DNA of 64,000 nt from Malania oleifera (taxonomy: Eukaryota > Streptophyta > Magnoliopsida > Santalales > Ximeniaceae), in NCBI RefSeq assembly GCF_029873635.1, contig NC_080418.1, positions 149,599,748-149,663,747 on the forward strand, given 5' to 3'. Made by a program: the position numbers and the translations under genes. The notes under the pieces are model-generated. The model was not told the origin of the DNA and ran no database searches. It saw only the letters and a program-made list of their open reading frames with translations. This document shows positions 23,958-41,380 of this stretch, in pieces. Within the stretch, counting starts at the first letter, position 1. Each line of letters begins with the position of its first letter.

Positions 23958-24663
23958 TATGTCATACAAATATGAGTACAAAATTGTTTCCTTTTCGTAT
24001 TTTATTACTAAGAGAATCCTTTACTTAGTGTATATTAGCACCATTACCAATAAAAAGATGACTTACACCACAATTGTCTTAAGTTTTAATCTAACTTTCA
24101 ACCTGAATAATTCTTACCTATGAACCTGAAATTTATGTTAACTTAAATGTTAAATTTTTAGAATTTAGTCATTCAGTTCAGACTGTAAAAACAAGTGCAA
24201 TTCAAAAAAATTTGAGAGATCTGTAGTGTAATTCACTCTAAAAATATATTTATTTAGACCGACTTCTTATAAATCCATTAATAGTTAAAAATACAGTGTG
24301 TATGCAAGTATAACACATAATTTATTCTTTAAAATAGTCTATGGGCCCCAAGTACTACACATTATCACACACATTGCCCCCAGTGTGTATGGTACGGAAA
24401 ATGATGCCCTACCACACTAAATTTCAAGATGCAGATTCATTAATTTATCAGAAACTATGCTCAACTTACATTTATTGAATTCATTTCTTAAAATAAAATA
24501 TAAAATTATATTAAATTGGCCAATGGATATGCACAAACATGGATGAATATATATATATATATATATATACACGTTTGATGAATTTGACAACAAAAAGAAT
24601 AATGCATGATTCACCAAAAGATTACAGAAAAGAAGGCAAATTTTGAAATCACATTTGATTTGA
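23958..24663. other. Unassigned AT-rich DNA
   Basis: No gene. An (AT)n run lies at 24547-24570. On the minus strand this would be the region 3' of the small ORF at 24724-25074. Confidence 0.5.
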
Positions 24664-24723
24664 CTTACATTGTTTTTTCTATCATACATTGAAAGTTGGA
24701 AAAGGTATGGCTCAATTTCTTCA

Positions 24724-25074
24724 TCACTCTTTGATGAAACGAGTTAATCCTCGAACATAAGCACTCAATATCATCCTCAATCTCAATCGATCCGACCCCT
24801 TCCTGCCCTTTTTCACCAGCTGCTTCTCTTCTTCTGCAAAGTGAAAGCCTAGTGGCTTCCTGCTGCATTTCTCCTCTCTTCCATTACTTTGAACTGCTTT
24901 ATTTGCTTCCCCGGGATCTCCGTCGATGAGTTCTTTTAAGCTCCGGCGGTGATCGGGTTTCGCAGAAGGGTTTTCTTCTCCATTGGGTTGAGATTGTGAA
25001 GGCTTTCTGGTTCTCTTTGACATGCTGGGATCATATCCATGGCGTTTGTTCAGATGAGACTGGCTCCCCATCAT
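24724..25074 (-). CDS. Small basic hypothetical protein, 116 aa
   Basis: An open frame of 116 codons from ATG at 25074 to the stop at 24724. The N-terminal half is hydrophilic and rich in Ser, Pro, Lys and Arg (MSKRTRKPSQSQPNGEE). The C-terminal half is more structured-looking (EEEKQLVKKGRKGSDRLRLR, then MILSAYVRGLTRFIKE), suggesting a short amphipathic helix. No signal peptide or membrane segment is seen. GC content is above the flanks, which supports a real exon. I do not recognise the family. It might be a single-exon gene or the first exon of a longer one. A second frame at 24665-24868 overlaps it and looks like a shadow. Confidence 0.45.
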   Translation of the reverse strand: MMGSQSHLNKRHGYDPSMSKRTRKPSQSQPNGEENPSAKPDHRRSLKELIDGDPGEANKAVQSNGREEKCSRKPLGFHFAEEEKQLVKKGRKGSDRLRLRMILSAYVRGLTRFIKE

Positions 25075-26964
25075 AAAGGCAGAGAGTTGCTGATGGAGAG
25101 GGCAGAGGTTATAGGGGTTGTGAAGATGGTGACTATACAGTAATTAGAGGTTATGAGGTAGAGCTTGCTTAGTGATTAATTAAGGGTAAGGTTTGGGAAT
25201 TCAAAAAAGGTGGAGGGTCAGCTTCAACCTGCCCATCACAGTAAAAATATCAGAGTGGAGGAAGACAGTCACTGATTGAGTTATGCTTAGGAGCACGACT
25301 TCCTCTAGAGCTCAACTTGGCTCTAGACTTTTAGTCAAGGTTGAATTATTCGAGTTGCTTGATGAACCAAATTCTAATTTAAGAATACTACGTGCAAGTC
25401 TAATCAATCTTAATTAAGTTTTTTGGTTAATTTATTGTTTTTATATTGTACAAATTATATCATACGGTTACTACATATTTTTAACATTTTATATATTTTA
25501 CATATACATAGTTAATCTTATTTTATAATCAACTAGCTTAATCAAGCATAGTTCGAGATCAACAATGATAAGATCAAACTAATTCAAGTATCCCATTATG
25601 GGGATTCAACTCGACTTGAACAAACCCAATCATCACCTCACAGCCATTGATTAACCAATAGTCATTTGTCTTACAAAAATTAATCATTTGCATGGAATAA
25701 GAAGAGACACAAAACGACAAAATAATGAGGTGCACATGTTATTGAGGATAGATGCATCAATTCAGTGAGCATTTCATCCGAAAATTTGTATGCATAAATG
25801 AGGAGAAAGGACACCAATGGCTTTTTGAGTCCTGGTTATAGGAAAAGAAAAGCAAATCATTTCCCTTCCGAAAACACACCAAAAGAACATGTTGATTGGA
25901 TTGTTCTAAAAGAACAAAAAAGAACTAAATGTGCAGATTCACGATCCCGCACATTGCTTCCCTCCCTCCCTATTCTATGCATCCCCAGCCATTGATCTTA
26001 CAAAATACAACAGCTACAAGAGCATGAAATAGGGTAAGGGAGAGAACAGAACTGTGGTGATCCAGTCTCCTAAGTCCTATAACATGAAGAGAAAACTGAC
26101 AAAAGGTGTAACTTGTCTCACAAAACAGTTCATGCCAAAAGAAAGGGATTTCAGTAACATACCTCATTTTCCCTCGTAACTGGACTCCAACCACTGCCTT
26201 TTGCCCAACAAAAATTTTCCTGTGTCCAAATATAAATAAAACCAGGGTGGGTATGATTATGTAGCTTTCAAACAGCTTCATTTGGTCTGGAATTGACTTG
26301 TAATACCTTTTGAGTCTTTATCTCTACTTACCCTTTTGTCATCTCTTGAGAGTAGGTAAGCTTCAAATCTTCATTTAGTCACCTATAAATAAAAACCCTT
26401 AAGCTGTAATCATTTAAATCTTATATTACATACTCCTTCATTTGGTTATTCATTATTCTAGTTTCTTTTTTTCTTTCTTTTTTCTTATGTAAATTAAAGG
26501 TTTTACTTTCTTTTCCTCTTCTTTTGGGTAACTTCAACTTTACTTGGGGAAAAGAAGATTGTTATATATAGTCCAAAAATGATAACCCTAAATATAATTC
26601 AAGGCTTAAAGGAAAACGAGTTTAAAGTCCATCTAGTTTTCCCCACAATGGGCTCTGTTCTCTTAAATCCACATCTATTCCATTCCCAGAAGGCACTTGA
26701 AACAAAAAGCTGTGTTAACCACAAGACGCTATCATGAGAACCATGACAAGATAGTTATTATCCAAGAAACCAAAATATCCCTGAAAAGAGCTACAACAAG
26801 AAATTAAAGGCATAGCAGCCCTTTCATCATGAAGACATCTAATTACAAGACAGTCGCGAGAGGGGAAGTACTTTTGACTTTTGAAAGGTCATGGCTATAG
26901 CAGAAGCTAGAGGGATTTTAAGCCTGGATACAATGGAAGGAAAATTCAACTGATTCCATCAGAT
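25075..26964. other. Intergenic region downstream of the COP10-like gene
   Basis: No recognisable gene. Minus-strand 25075-25250 would be the 5' flank of the small ORF. 26600-26964 would hold the 3' UTR of the COP10-like gene. An open frame at 25970-26281 (minus) has no recognisable domain and I do not call it. Confidence 0.5.
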
Positions 26965-33016
<6,052 letters not shown>

Positions 33017-33130
33017 CGCAATGAATGACTCAGAGAGAAAGACAGACCAAACTCAGCTGCTCCTCCACAAAGCGCAGGAATTGAACCCTCCTCTTCTCCG
33101 TCCGACCCAAATTAAGGTTGTGTTGAGAAC
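33017..33130 (-). promoter_or_regulatory. 5' leader and proximal promoter of COP10-like gene
   Basis: GC-richer sequence directly upstream of the ATG, with pyrimidine-rich stretches on the sense strand typical of plant leaders. No clear TATA box is visible within 120 bp. Upstream of about 33130 the sequence turns AT-rich. Confidence 0.4.
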
Positions 33131-34815
33131 ATAAATCTTGAGATTGCATTTGGAATAGGATTTCTTTACACTGTAGTTTTGTACTGCATTCTAAGCCCCA
33201 AAATAATCAATTGATCATCAATATATCTACATGATAAATTAAAAATTTGTAAACAATTTTGCTTTGATTTTTAAATTTTCAGTTCGATTTGCATTTAATT
33301 GGAAGTAAAAATGAAAAACTAAATCATAAAATTTGTGTCCCGTGCCCAAGTTGCATTTGGAAACATAAATTTTGGACCTCAAATTTAGATTTAAGTGAAT
33401 TTGAATAAATTTTAATATAATTTCATATTATATTTCTAATACAAATTTAAATACAAATTCTAAGTATAGTGTTAGTGAAAATACCAGTTTAGATAAAATA
33501 AAAAAAAAATTGCTTGTGGAAAGGAAAATAATAAGAAATTTTTACTATATTTTCTTCCTATATGAAATACAATTATTTTTTAAAAAAATTATTCTAATAT
33601 GATTAAAAAAAACTAAATGTTACAAATGTATAGAATTAAATTTTGTTTATCAATTTAGTATATTTTTTGTTCTCTTTTTTTATTTTTCTTGATAACTAAA
33701 CATAAAAAAATATAATCGTTCTTATTTTTCTTTCCTTAAGTTCCAAATATGTCTTTAAACTCATTAACAATGCCATGATAACAAAATAATTTCTATTTTT
33801 GCAACATTTGCAAATTAGATAGCCAATTATAGAGTTGTTTCCCAATTTATTATTATTTTATAATAATATATTAAAAAATACTCTGTTCAGGAAAATTATT
33901 CTCACGATGATGCTCACGTAATCTCGCTAGACCAAACGGCGAAATTTGTTTAAATCTCGGTGGATCAACAGCGAGATTTACTGTGCATTTAATTTTTTTT
34001 ATTAATAAGTATTCTATTTTCAAAAATCTTTTTAACTGCAATTTGTAACATGAATTATTTCAATTTTTTGTATTCTCTTTATTTATTTATTTATTACAAT
34101 AATAATAATAATGAGGACAACGACTTACCACACAATAAAAATAGTCCAATTGATGAAATATGTAAATGGCTTGCCACATTAGGAAATAATCTCAATCGAT
34201 AAAATCTACGATTATTGTCTTCTGCCATTTACCACATATAATAGCTTGAAAGGCAAGCTTTTATGACGATACTAAACTTAACACTGAGGTTACAATTAGA
34301 AAGACTACTGGGATGTCAATCTTAAAAGTGCAGGTGACAAAATATTTGATTTGTTTTTAACTGTTGTAATGTTATATCTTCTAGGGGCACTTTTGGAAGT
34401 CTAAAATGTCGATATTGATTCAGATATTGAAATGTACCCAACACACCCTGATATATATTGAACAGGTATAAAAAGTGTATTAATTTATTTTTATTTATGA
34501 ACACGACTGAGACACTTTCGATACGGCAAGCACACCTTGAGGACACTTATTGTACCGAAACATTGTACTAATGTTTTCATTTAATTTTGTTAACAAATTT
34601 TTTTTAAAAAAATAAGGATAGGTGAAGAGATCGAGAATGAGGTTCTTTGACATTGACGTGGTTGGACTTTGGAACCCTAACGTCACTACACTAGCCTTGT
34701 AGACCATGTTAGACCTCCCAGCCCCCAAGATTCCCCCCTCTCTATAAGGTCATCACGATTTTGTCACTCTTCATAAAAAAATGTTTATTTTAATAAATTT
34801 GTTGATTAGTGACTC
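33131..34815. other. Unassigned AT-rich intergenic DNA
   Basis: No gene recognised. It is strongly AT-rich to about 34100, with poly-A/T tracts. 34540-34740 is somewhat GC-richer but without a supported frame. It ends at the CCATT target duplication of the next element. Confidence 0.5.
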
Positions 34816-34820
34816 CCATT

Positions 34821-36202
34821 TGATGAGGATCAACATGCCTTATGTATCCCTTTTACTGATATGATGACACATGGACGACCTCCCGATCTGCACTCCTTTG
34901 CTGACATGGTGACACGTGGACGACCTCCAGATGTCCACTATTGTTTATATCTATTTTTGCAGGAACACATGGGATTAATTGAAGATCATCTACTTCTTTG
35001 ATGGAAGACTTTTTTATGTGAAGACTTTGCTATTGTGTTAATTTATATTTTTTTTGAATATGTTATTTCAAGATTATTAGGTGCTTGAAGACCATGCTTG
35101 AAGACCCAAGTGAAGTATTGAAGCAAAGTCCAACTCAAAACCCATGTGGCCCCCACATGGCTCCAATGGGTCCCACACGGTTTTAGCCTTCCTTTTGGAA
35201 TGTGTTTAAATTTCAAATTTGAATTGTAATAATGCAAGACAACTAAGCTTGACTTGTGTGCTTATGAGTTTGAGTTCCTTGTTTTTTAGTAAGTATTAAT
35301 TGTGTTAGGTTAATAGTTGTTGAAAGTTGTTGAGAGTTATTGTTGAAAGTTATTGAGAGTTGTTGTTGAAAATTGTTGAGAGTTGTTGAGTGTTTAAAGC
35401 TATGTCTCATAGGCTATGCCTATAAATAGCTTTCTTATTGTAAGAACAAGGAGAAAGTTGAAGTTGAATATTGAAGAAGCATCTCTTTGCTTGAGCTTGT
35501 AAAGCTTGTTCCTCTCCTTGTGAGTGAGTAGTGTGAGGCTACGGCGTTCTCTCCGGAGATCAAGTGGTGAGAGACCACTAAACTATCCAACGACTCCATC
35601 AACCCCTCCTCCATCTAATATTCTCACGGCCTCCATCAACACCACACGGCCAGCGTCTTCATACACCCACACGACGATCATCATCTACACTTCATTGCTG
35701 TGCTCATCTTGTGATTCAAAGCTTGTATAAAGGACCAATGGTATGACCTAACTACGTGTGGAACAACGTCAAGTCATCCAAACCAATATCTTGGTAACTT
35801 CAATACTTGTGTTTGAATCTTTTTTATATTTTGTGAACCCTTTCTAGTAGATTAAAATTACATCTTTGAATAGCCCATTTGATCCATAGATTGCAATATT
35901 GGTGCTTGCTAGTTAAAATCAATTGTATGAATATTAGTTTGCTAACATAAAACTTTTATTCTTGAATATTTGAAATAACAACTTTTCAGTATATAACTTG
36001 ATTCCTTTGTGAAAGAAACAATCGGGACTTAATTGTTGGACAAGTCATACACCTTTTCAAAATCCTTGAACATGTGAAATAAAACATGATTTATTGTGTT
36101 TATGTTCGGATAATTAAATTCTTAAATTAAAGTGTTTAAGTGTATGTGCTTGTGTGAGGGTTGAATCGTAGGACATAGGTCGACCTTTCCCGTCCTACAT
36201 CA
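34821..36202 (+). repeat. 5' LTR, 1382 bp
   Basis: It starts TGATGAGGATC and ends TACATCA. CCTATAAATAGC near 35418 is a strong TATA box. About 270 bp upstream, 35137-35180 holds GTGGCCCCCACATGG and GGGTCCCACACGG, which fit TCP-factor sites. A GTTGTTGA/GAGTTGTTG simple tandem tract lies at 35320-35395. Confidence 0.9.
35137..35426 (+). promoter_or_regulatory. LTR promoter: TCP-like sites and TATA box
   Basis: GTGGCCCC and GGTCCCAC (35147-35180) match the known TCP consensus forms (GTGGNCCC, GGNCCCAC). CTATAAATAG follows near 35419. The same arrangement is retained in the 3' LTR (about 39430-39710), apart from CACACGG changed to CACACTG. Regulatory function is inferred. Confidence 0.45.
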
Positions 36203-36205
36203 TCT

Positions 36206-36221
36206 TGGTATTAGAGCCAGG
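36206..36221 (+). other. Primer binding site
   Basis: TGGTATTAGAGCCAGG, 3 nt after the 5' LTR, resembles the initiator Met-tRNA primer site with one change in the first twelve bases. Confidence 0.7.
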
Positions 36222-36628
36222 TTCGAATTAGGCGAACCCTCTAAGTCCCAACATCTTCATTTTCCGTCTTCCATATTGATGTGCGATTTTCACTATCAAA
36301 ACCTTACCATCGTCAAAAACCTTAAACACAAAAGTTGTGGAAAATTTTCTTAGCTTTCTTTGGACACTAAGATCGCCTTATTTGGAGTTCTGTAGCAAAA
36401 GTTATGCCCCAAATACCAAAAGGTGTTTGTAGTTGAAAATCCTTTAGCAGCTCTCGGGTTTCCAAAAAAACGGGTGACGGTTTTGCCAAGAACAGCCCAT
36501 CTATACTCTGAATTAGGGGTATTTGGACCTCAATTATGTTACTTTTACACTTGACCTTACCTTGTGTAACCAAACACCATTCCAAAGGGCTGCCCTAGTG
36601 CTCTCCGAATCCGTTCCCAACCCCTAGG

Positions 36629-39286
36629 ATGTCTACTCAAGTCGGGAATCCTCACCGAGGTCGTAGGATTCATGTTGAGAGAGAGCCACTTATGACTCCT
36701 AGAGAAAGACCTTCCCTCCCTCCACTAAGGCGAGTGAGTCGCCAAGATGACATTGCTAGGATACCCCCACGTCATGAGCCCTATGCCCAACATTGGGATG
36801 ATGAGGACTATAACATTGATGACCTTCATATTAGGAGACCTTGCCGTAGGGACCGTCGTGATCCTTACAATGATGAAATGAGGATAGAAGCCCCCACCTT
36901 TGATGGACAAAAGGATCCTAAAGTCTTTCAAGATTGGTTGACTGGAATGGATGCCTATTTTGAGTGGTGTAAGATGCATGACTCACACCAAGTGAGGTTT
37001 GCAAAAATGAGACTAACTGGGCAAGCCAAACTCCATTGGATAAACATTGAGAGGCAAGAAGCGAGGTTAAACCATAGACCCATTGAGCATTGGGATCTAA
37101 TGAAGGATAGGTTAAGGGAGAAGTATGCACCCCTTAGTTATAGAGAGCACCTTATAGATCAGCTTTACGACTTGCGTCAAGGTAGCATGACTGTTCTAGA
37201 ATATATGAATCAATTCGATAAGCTGACTGTAAGATGTGGTGTCTATGAGACTGATAGTCAACAGACCTCCCGATTTTGCCTAGGATTAAAGCTTGAACTG
37301 AGGAGAAAACTATTCCCATATCACATTGAGTCCCTTGAACATGCCTATAGTTTAGCTTATGAATTTGAGCAAATGACTAAAGGGCACATGGAAAAATGGT
37401 TTGATACCTCTTCCAATGAATCATACTCTCACCAGATTCAGAGTTATGAAAAGTCTCAACCAGCGCAATCAGGTCAAGTTGCTTCCCGAGGGAGCAATCC
37501 CATGGACCAAAAACCTATGGACAAAAGGAAAGCACCTATGACTAGATCCTCTCACCAGAGTTCTGGCAATGCAGTGTGCTTTAGGTACCATAAACAAGGA
37601 CACTTTCCCAAACAATGTCCCACTAGGAACTTGGCACTTGATAAGGAAGATGGTGAGAAAAAGAAGAAAGAAAAGAAAGAAACTAGTGGAGAAACCTTGA
37701 ATATCATAAGTGAAGAGCCGTTTGAGCAGGAAAGTCAAGATACACAAGAAGTGTTGGTGGTTGTTACTAAGGAGACTGAAGTGGCCCTTTCTGAGAAAGA
37801 AACACTCGTAGAAGTATCATCCCTACCTTCTGAATTTAAGGATGTCATCTTTGAGTCACCTAGTGAGTCATCTCCCACGAGAGACAATCAACATATCACT
37901 GACCTTGTTCCTTATTCATCTCTGCCTCATTTACCACATCATAGAGTGAACCCAATAGAACATGAGGAGCTGAAACAAGTGAATAAATTGAATGAACATG
38001 ACTTTGTTCATAACAATTTAGGTCCACTTGCCTGCCCTACTTTCCCTAATCCCAAGGAAGATAACACTTTGAGCACATGCATCAATGATAGAGCAACCAA
38101 CAAGATTCTCATCGAGCATAGGTTTCTCAAAACCATTGTTTCAAATAAAGATGTACAACTCATAGGTTACTTCTTGAAAGCCTTAAGGACCATGTTAGGC
38201 ACCAAACTTAAATGTTCTAGTGCTTACTATCCCCAAACTAATTGTCAAGTTGAACTAATAAATAGGACCCTTGGGGACCTATTGAGATGTAAGGTAGTTG
38301 AAAACATTATATCTTGGGATTTATGCCTTCATGTGGCTAATTTTGCATTCAGCAGTTTAGTGGATAGGATCGCAATACTCAGCCCATTTCAGGTTATTAC
38401 AAGATATAGTCCTAGAAAGCCTATAGATCTTATTCCACTACCACTTAAGTTTAGAGTGAGCGAGCCGACTGATGCTTTTGCAAAGCATATACACAATCTA
38501 TACTCTGAAATAAGAATGAAGGTTAATTTGAATCATGAACATTATAAATCTACTGCTGACCTACATTGCATGTTGAAAGAATTTTCAAAAGGTGATATGG
38601 TTATGGTCCAGATTCATCCTGAGCAGATTCTTGTAGGAAAGGTAAGGAAGTTACATGCTAACAAGATGGATCATTTCAAAATTTTCAAGAAAACTAATTC
38701 TGATGCTTACATGCTTAATATTCCTATTGATTTTAGCATAGACAATGTTTTTAATGTTGAAAATCTAACCCTTTTTCTTGTAGCATCTTATTTTATGGAA
38801 CCTTCAAATTCTAACCCTGCAGGTGACCCCACTCCATTTCCCACTCCTTTTGACCCTGAAAACCCAAAATTGCCTTTGCCTCTACCCTTACCCATGCCCA
38901 AGTACCTTGATGTAATCTTGGATGACAAGCTAAAGTTCACACGAGCAGGATCATATCAAAAGTTCTTTGTCAAGTGGAGAGACAAACCACTTATTGAGAG
39001 AAGCTGGATATTTAAAGAAGGCCTCTTTCATCGCACTTCAAAATTGTATTCCCAATACATCACCTCTAAATCTTCGGAGAAGAATTCTTTTGGGCCCGAG
39101 AGAGATAATGGGGATCAACATGCCTTATGTATCCCTTTTACTGATATGATGACACATGGACGACCTCTCGATCTGCACTCCTTTGCTGACATGGTGACAC
39201 GTGGACGACCTCCAGATGTCCACTATTGTTTATATCTATTTTTGCAGGAACACATGGGATTAATTGAAGATCATCTACTTCTTTGA
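36629..39286 (+). CDS. 885-codon Gag / RT-remnant / integrase-C / chromodomain fusion
   Basis: One uninterrupted frame. Residues about 86-250 are a Ty3-type retrotransposon Gag domain (FDGQKDPKVFQDWL). Residues 317-330 are a CCHC knuckle with its second Cys changed to Tyr (C317, Y320, H325, C330). Residues about 400-500 resemble only the N-terminal part of a Gypsy reverse transcriptase. At about 500 the frame jumps directly into integrase: 501-550 retain the region around the third catalytic acid (Glu542), while the preceding catalytic Asp reads Asn506. Residues about 757-811 look like a chromodomain (VKWRDKP, SWI). The RT active site, RNase H and the integrase zinc finger are absent. The last 60 or so codons run into the 3' LTR. 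Gag-type particle assembly is plausible, catalysis is not. Confidence 0.85.
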   Translation: MSTQVGNPHRGRRIHVEREPLMTPRERPSLPPLRRVSRQDDIARIPPRHEPYAQHWDDEDYNIDDLHIRRPCRRDRRDPYNDEMRIEAPTFDGQKDPKVFQDWLTGMDAYFEWCKMHDSHQVRFAKMRLTGQAKLHWINIERQEARLNHRPIEHWDLMKDRLREKYAPLSYREHLIDQLYDLRQGSMTVLEYMNQFDKLTVRCGVYETDSQQTSRFCLGLKLELRRKLFPYHIESLEHAYSLAYEFEQMTKGHMEKWFDTSSNESYSHQIQSYEKSQPAQSGQVASRGSNPMDQKPMDKRKAPMTRSSHQSSGNAVCFRYHKQGHFPKQCPTRNLALDKEDGEKKKKEKKETSGETLNIISEEPFEQESQDTQEVLVVVTKETEVALSEKETLVEVSSLPSEFKDVIFESPSESSPTRDNQHITDLVPYSSLPHLPHHRVNPIEHEELKQVNKLNEHDFVHNNLGPLACPTFPNPKEDNTLSTCINDRATNKILIEHRFLKTIVSNKDVQLIGYFLKALRTMLGTKLKCSSAYYPQTNCQVELINRTLGDLLRCKVVENIISWDLCLHVANFAFSSLVDRIAILSPFQVITRYSPRKPIDLIPLPLKFRVSEPTDAFAKHIHNLYSEIRMKVNLNHEHYKSTADLHCMLKEFSKGDMVMVQIHPEQILVGKVRKLHANKMDHFKIFKKTNSDAYMLNIPIDFSIDNVFNVENLTLFLVASYFMEPSNSNPAGDPTPFPTPFDPENPKLPLPLPLPMPKYLDVILDDKLKFTRAGSYQKFFVKWRDKPLIERSWIFKEGLFHRTSKLYSQYITSKSSEKNSFGPERDNGDQHALCIPFTDMMTHGRPLDLHSFADMVTRGRPPDVHYCLYLFLQEHMGLIEDHLLL

Positions 39287-40487
39287 TGGAAGACTTTTTT
39301 ATGTGAAGACTTTGCTATTGTGTTAATTTATATTTTTTGTGAATATGTTATTTCAAGATTATTAGGTGCTTGAAGACCATGCTTGAAGACCCAAGTGAAG
39401 TATTGAAGCAAAGTCCAACTCAAAACCCATGTGGCCCCCACATGGCTCCAATGGGTCCCACACTGTTTTAGCCTTCCTTTTGGAATGTGTTTAAATTTCA
39501 AATTTGAATTGTAATAATGCATGACAACTAAGCTTGACTAGTGTGCTTATGAGTTGGAGTTCCTTGTTTTTTAGTAAGTATTAATTGTGTTAGGTTAATA
39601 GTTGTTGAAAGTTGTTGAGAGTTATTATTGAAAGTTATTGAGAGTTGTTGTTGAAAATTGTTGAGAGTTGTTGAGTGTTTAAAGCTATGTCTCCTAGGCT
39701 GTGCCTATAAATAGCTTTCTTATTGTAAGAACAAGGAGAAAGTTGAAGTTGAATATTGAAGAAGCATCTCTTTGCTTGAGCTTGTAAAGCTTGTTCCTCT
39801 CCTTGTGAGTAAGTAGTGTGAGGCTACGGCGTTCTCTCCGGAGATCAAGTGGTGAGAGACCACTAAACTATCCAACGACTCCATCAACCCCTCCTCCATC
39901 TAATATTCTCACGGCCTCCATCAACACCACACGGCCAGCGTCTTCATACACCCACACGACGATCATCATCTACACTTCATTGCTGTGCTCATCTTGTGAT
40001 TCAAAGCTTGCATAAAGGACCAACGGTATGACCTAACTACGTGTGGAATAACGTCAAGTCATCCAAACCAATATCTTGGTAACTTCAATACTTGTGTTTG
40101 AATCTTTTTTATATTTTGTGAACCCTTTCTAGTAGATTAAAATCACATCTTTGAATAGCCCATTTGATCCATAGATTGCAATATTGGTGCTTGCTAGTTA
40201 AAATCAATTGTATGAATATTAGTTTGCTAACATAGAACTTTTATTCTTGAATATTTGAAATAACAACTTTTCAGTATATAACTTGATTCCTTTGTGAAAG
40301 AATCAATCGAGACTTAATTGTTGGACAAGTCATACACCTTTTCAAAATCCTTGAACATGTGAAATAAAACATGATTTATTGTGTTTATGTTCGGATAATT
40401 AAATTCTTAAATTAAAGTGTTTAAGTGTATGTATTTGTGTGAGGGTTGAATCGTAGGACATAAGTCGACCTTTCCCGTCCAACATCA
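39106..40487 (+). repeat. 3' LTR, 1382 bp
   Basis: It begins TAATGGGGATC (the 5' copy has TGATGAGG) and ends AACATCA, followed by the CCATT duplication. Equal length with the 5' LTR means no indels have accumulated overall. The upstream purine-rich GCCCGAGAGAGA is a weak polypurine tract. The ORF stop at 39284-39286 lies inside this LTR. Confidence 0.9.
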
Positions 40488-40492
40488 CCATT

Positions 40493-40819
40493 GCCCATAT
40501 TCAGTCATGCACTTAAGTTGTTTTTTTGTTGTTGAACCAATATTCTATAGTAAATAATATCAAGTAAGTATTGGAGCTCAAAATTTGATATACATATCTA
40601 CCTTACAACTTACAAGCTCATGTTCTGGTTAATTAATTCTTAAAATATAATTAATTTATCATTAATGTACGAAAATTAAATTATAAATTTATCATTGATT
40701 GTTACAAAAATTAAATTATAATTTTTATTTGTTGTTGAACCAATATTCTATAATATGAATAATATCATTTAGTATGATGTGGGTGTCCAATTATATAAAG
40801 AACCATTACTGTAAAAATT
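40493..40819. other. Unassigned AT-rich DNA
   Basis: Right flank of the preceding element. No gene or clear repeat. Confidence 0.5.
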
Positions 40820-41380
40820 TCAATAGTCTCTTTTTAAAAAATGACCATATCTCATCCATGCATTTGTTTAAAGAAAACATTTTTCCTAAACAATCGATAC
40901 CAATATGTTCACAAATTTCGTACACATTCAAAGTATCAAATTAATGTAAAATTTCGGCTCAGTCTCCTTTTAAAAAATTACCATATCTCATCCATGTATC
41001 TGTTTAAAGAAAACATTTTTTCTAAACAATTAATATCAGTATGTTCACAAATTTCATTCACAACTTTCATACACATTCAAAGTATCAAATTAATGTAAAA
41101 ATTTTGACAGAATTTCCTTTTAAAAAGGATCATATTGATCCATGCACATATTCAAAGAAAACATTTATCTTCGGCAATCGATACCTGTGTGTTCACAATT
41201 CATTCAAAAGTTTCATGTACAAGTTTGTGGGAAACAATACATAAGAGCACTTGTTCAAATCCATGCAACTATTAAAAGAAAATAATTTTAATCGGGAAGG
41301 TGGGAATGGTCACAAGATTCATTTACAACTTTCATTCACACTTGTCACACACAACTTTCATTCACATATACATGACGTGG
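40820..41380. repeat. Diverged tandem repeat, about 136-149 bp unit, 3-4 copies
   Basis: ACCATATCTCATCCATG begins at 40844 and recurs at 40980. A diverged third unit starts near 41129 (ATCATATTGATCCATG) and a weaker fourth near 41250. Each unit carries AAAGAAAACATTT, an AATCGATA-like word, GTTCACAA and TTCAT...ACA blocks. The second unit has about 13-15 extra bases (CATTCACAACTTTCA). Frames here encode only the repeat. Confidence 0.7.

Larger units (their letters stand above)
34821..40487 (+). mobile_element. Young non-autonomous Gypsy element, TR-GAG-like
   Basis: Two LTRs of exactly equal length (1382 bp) are flanked by a perfect 5-bp duplication, CCATT, at 34816-34820 and 40488-40492. I count roughly two dozen differences between the LTRs by eye (about 98% identity), so insertion is recent. 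The 2.9-kb interior has a primer site and a single uninterrupted 885-codon ORF but lacks functional protease, RT, RNase H and most of integrase. Plant elements with LTRs and only a Gag ORF have been described as TR-GAG. This one differs in also encoding integrase and chromodomain remnants in frame. Mobilisation would need enzymes from a relative. Confidence 0.9.

Noticed and set aside
25970..26281. 103-codon minus-strand frame
   Set aside because: Hydrophobic but with no recognised domain, in AT-rich DNA downstream of the COP10-like gene; likely chance or UTR.
40841..41244. Two plus-strand frames with similar peptides
   Set aside because: Encoded by the tandem repeat; no conservation evidence beyond the repeat itself.
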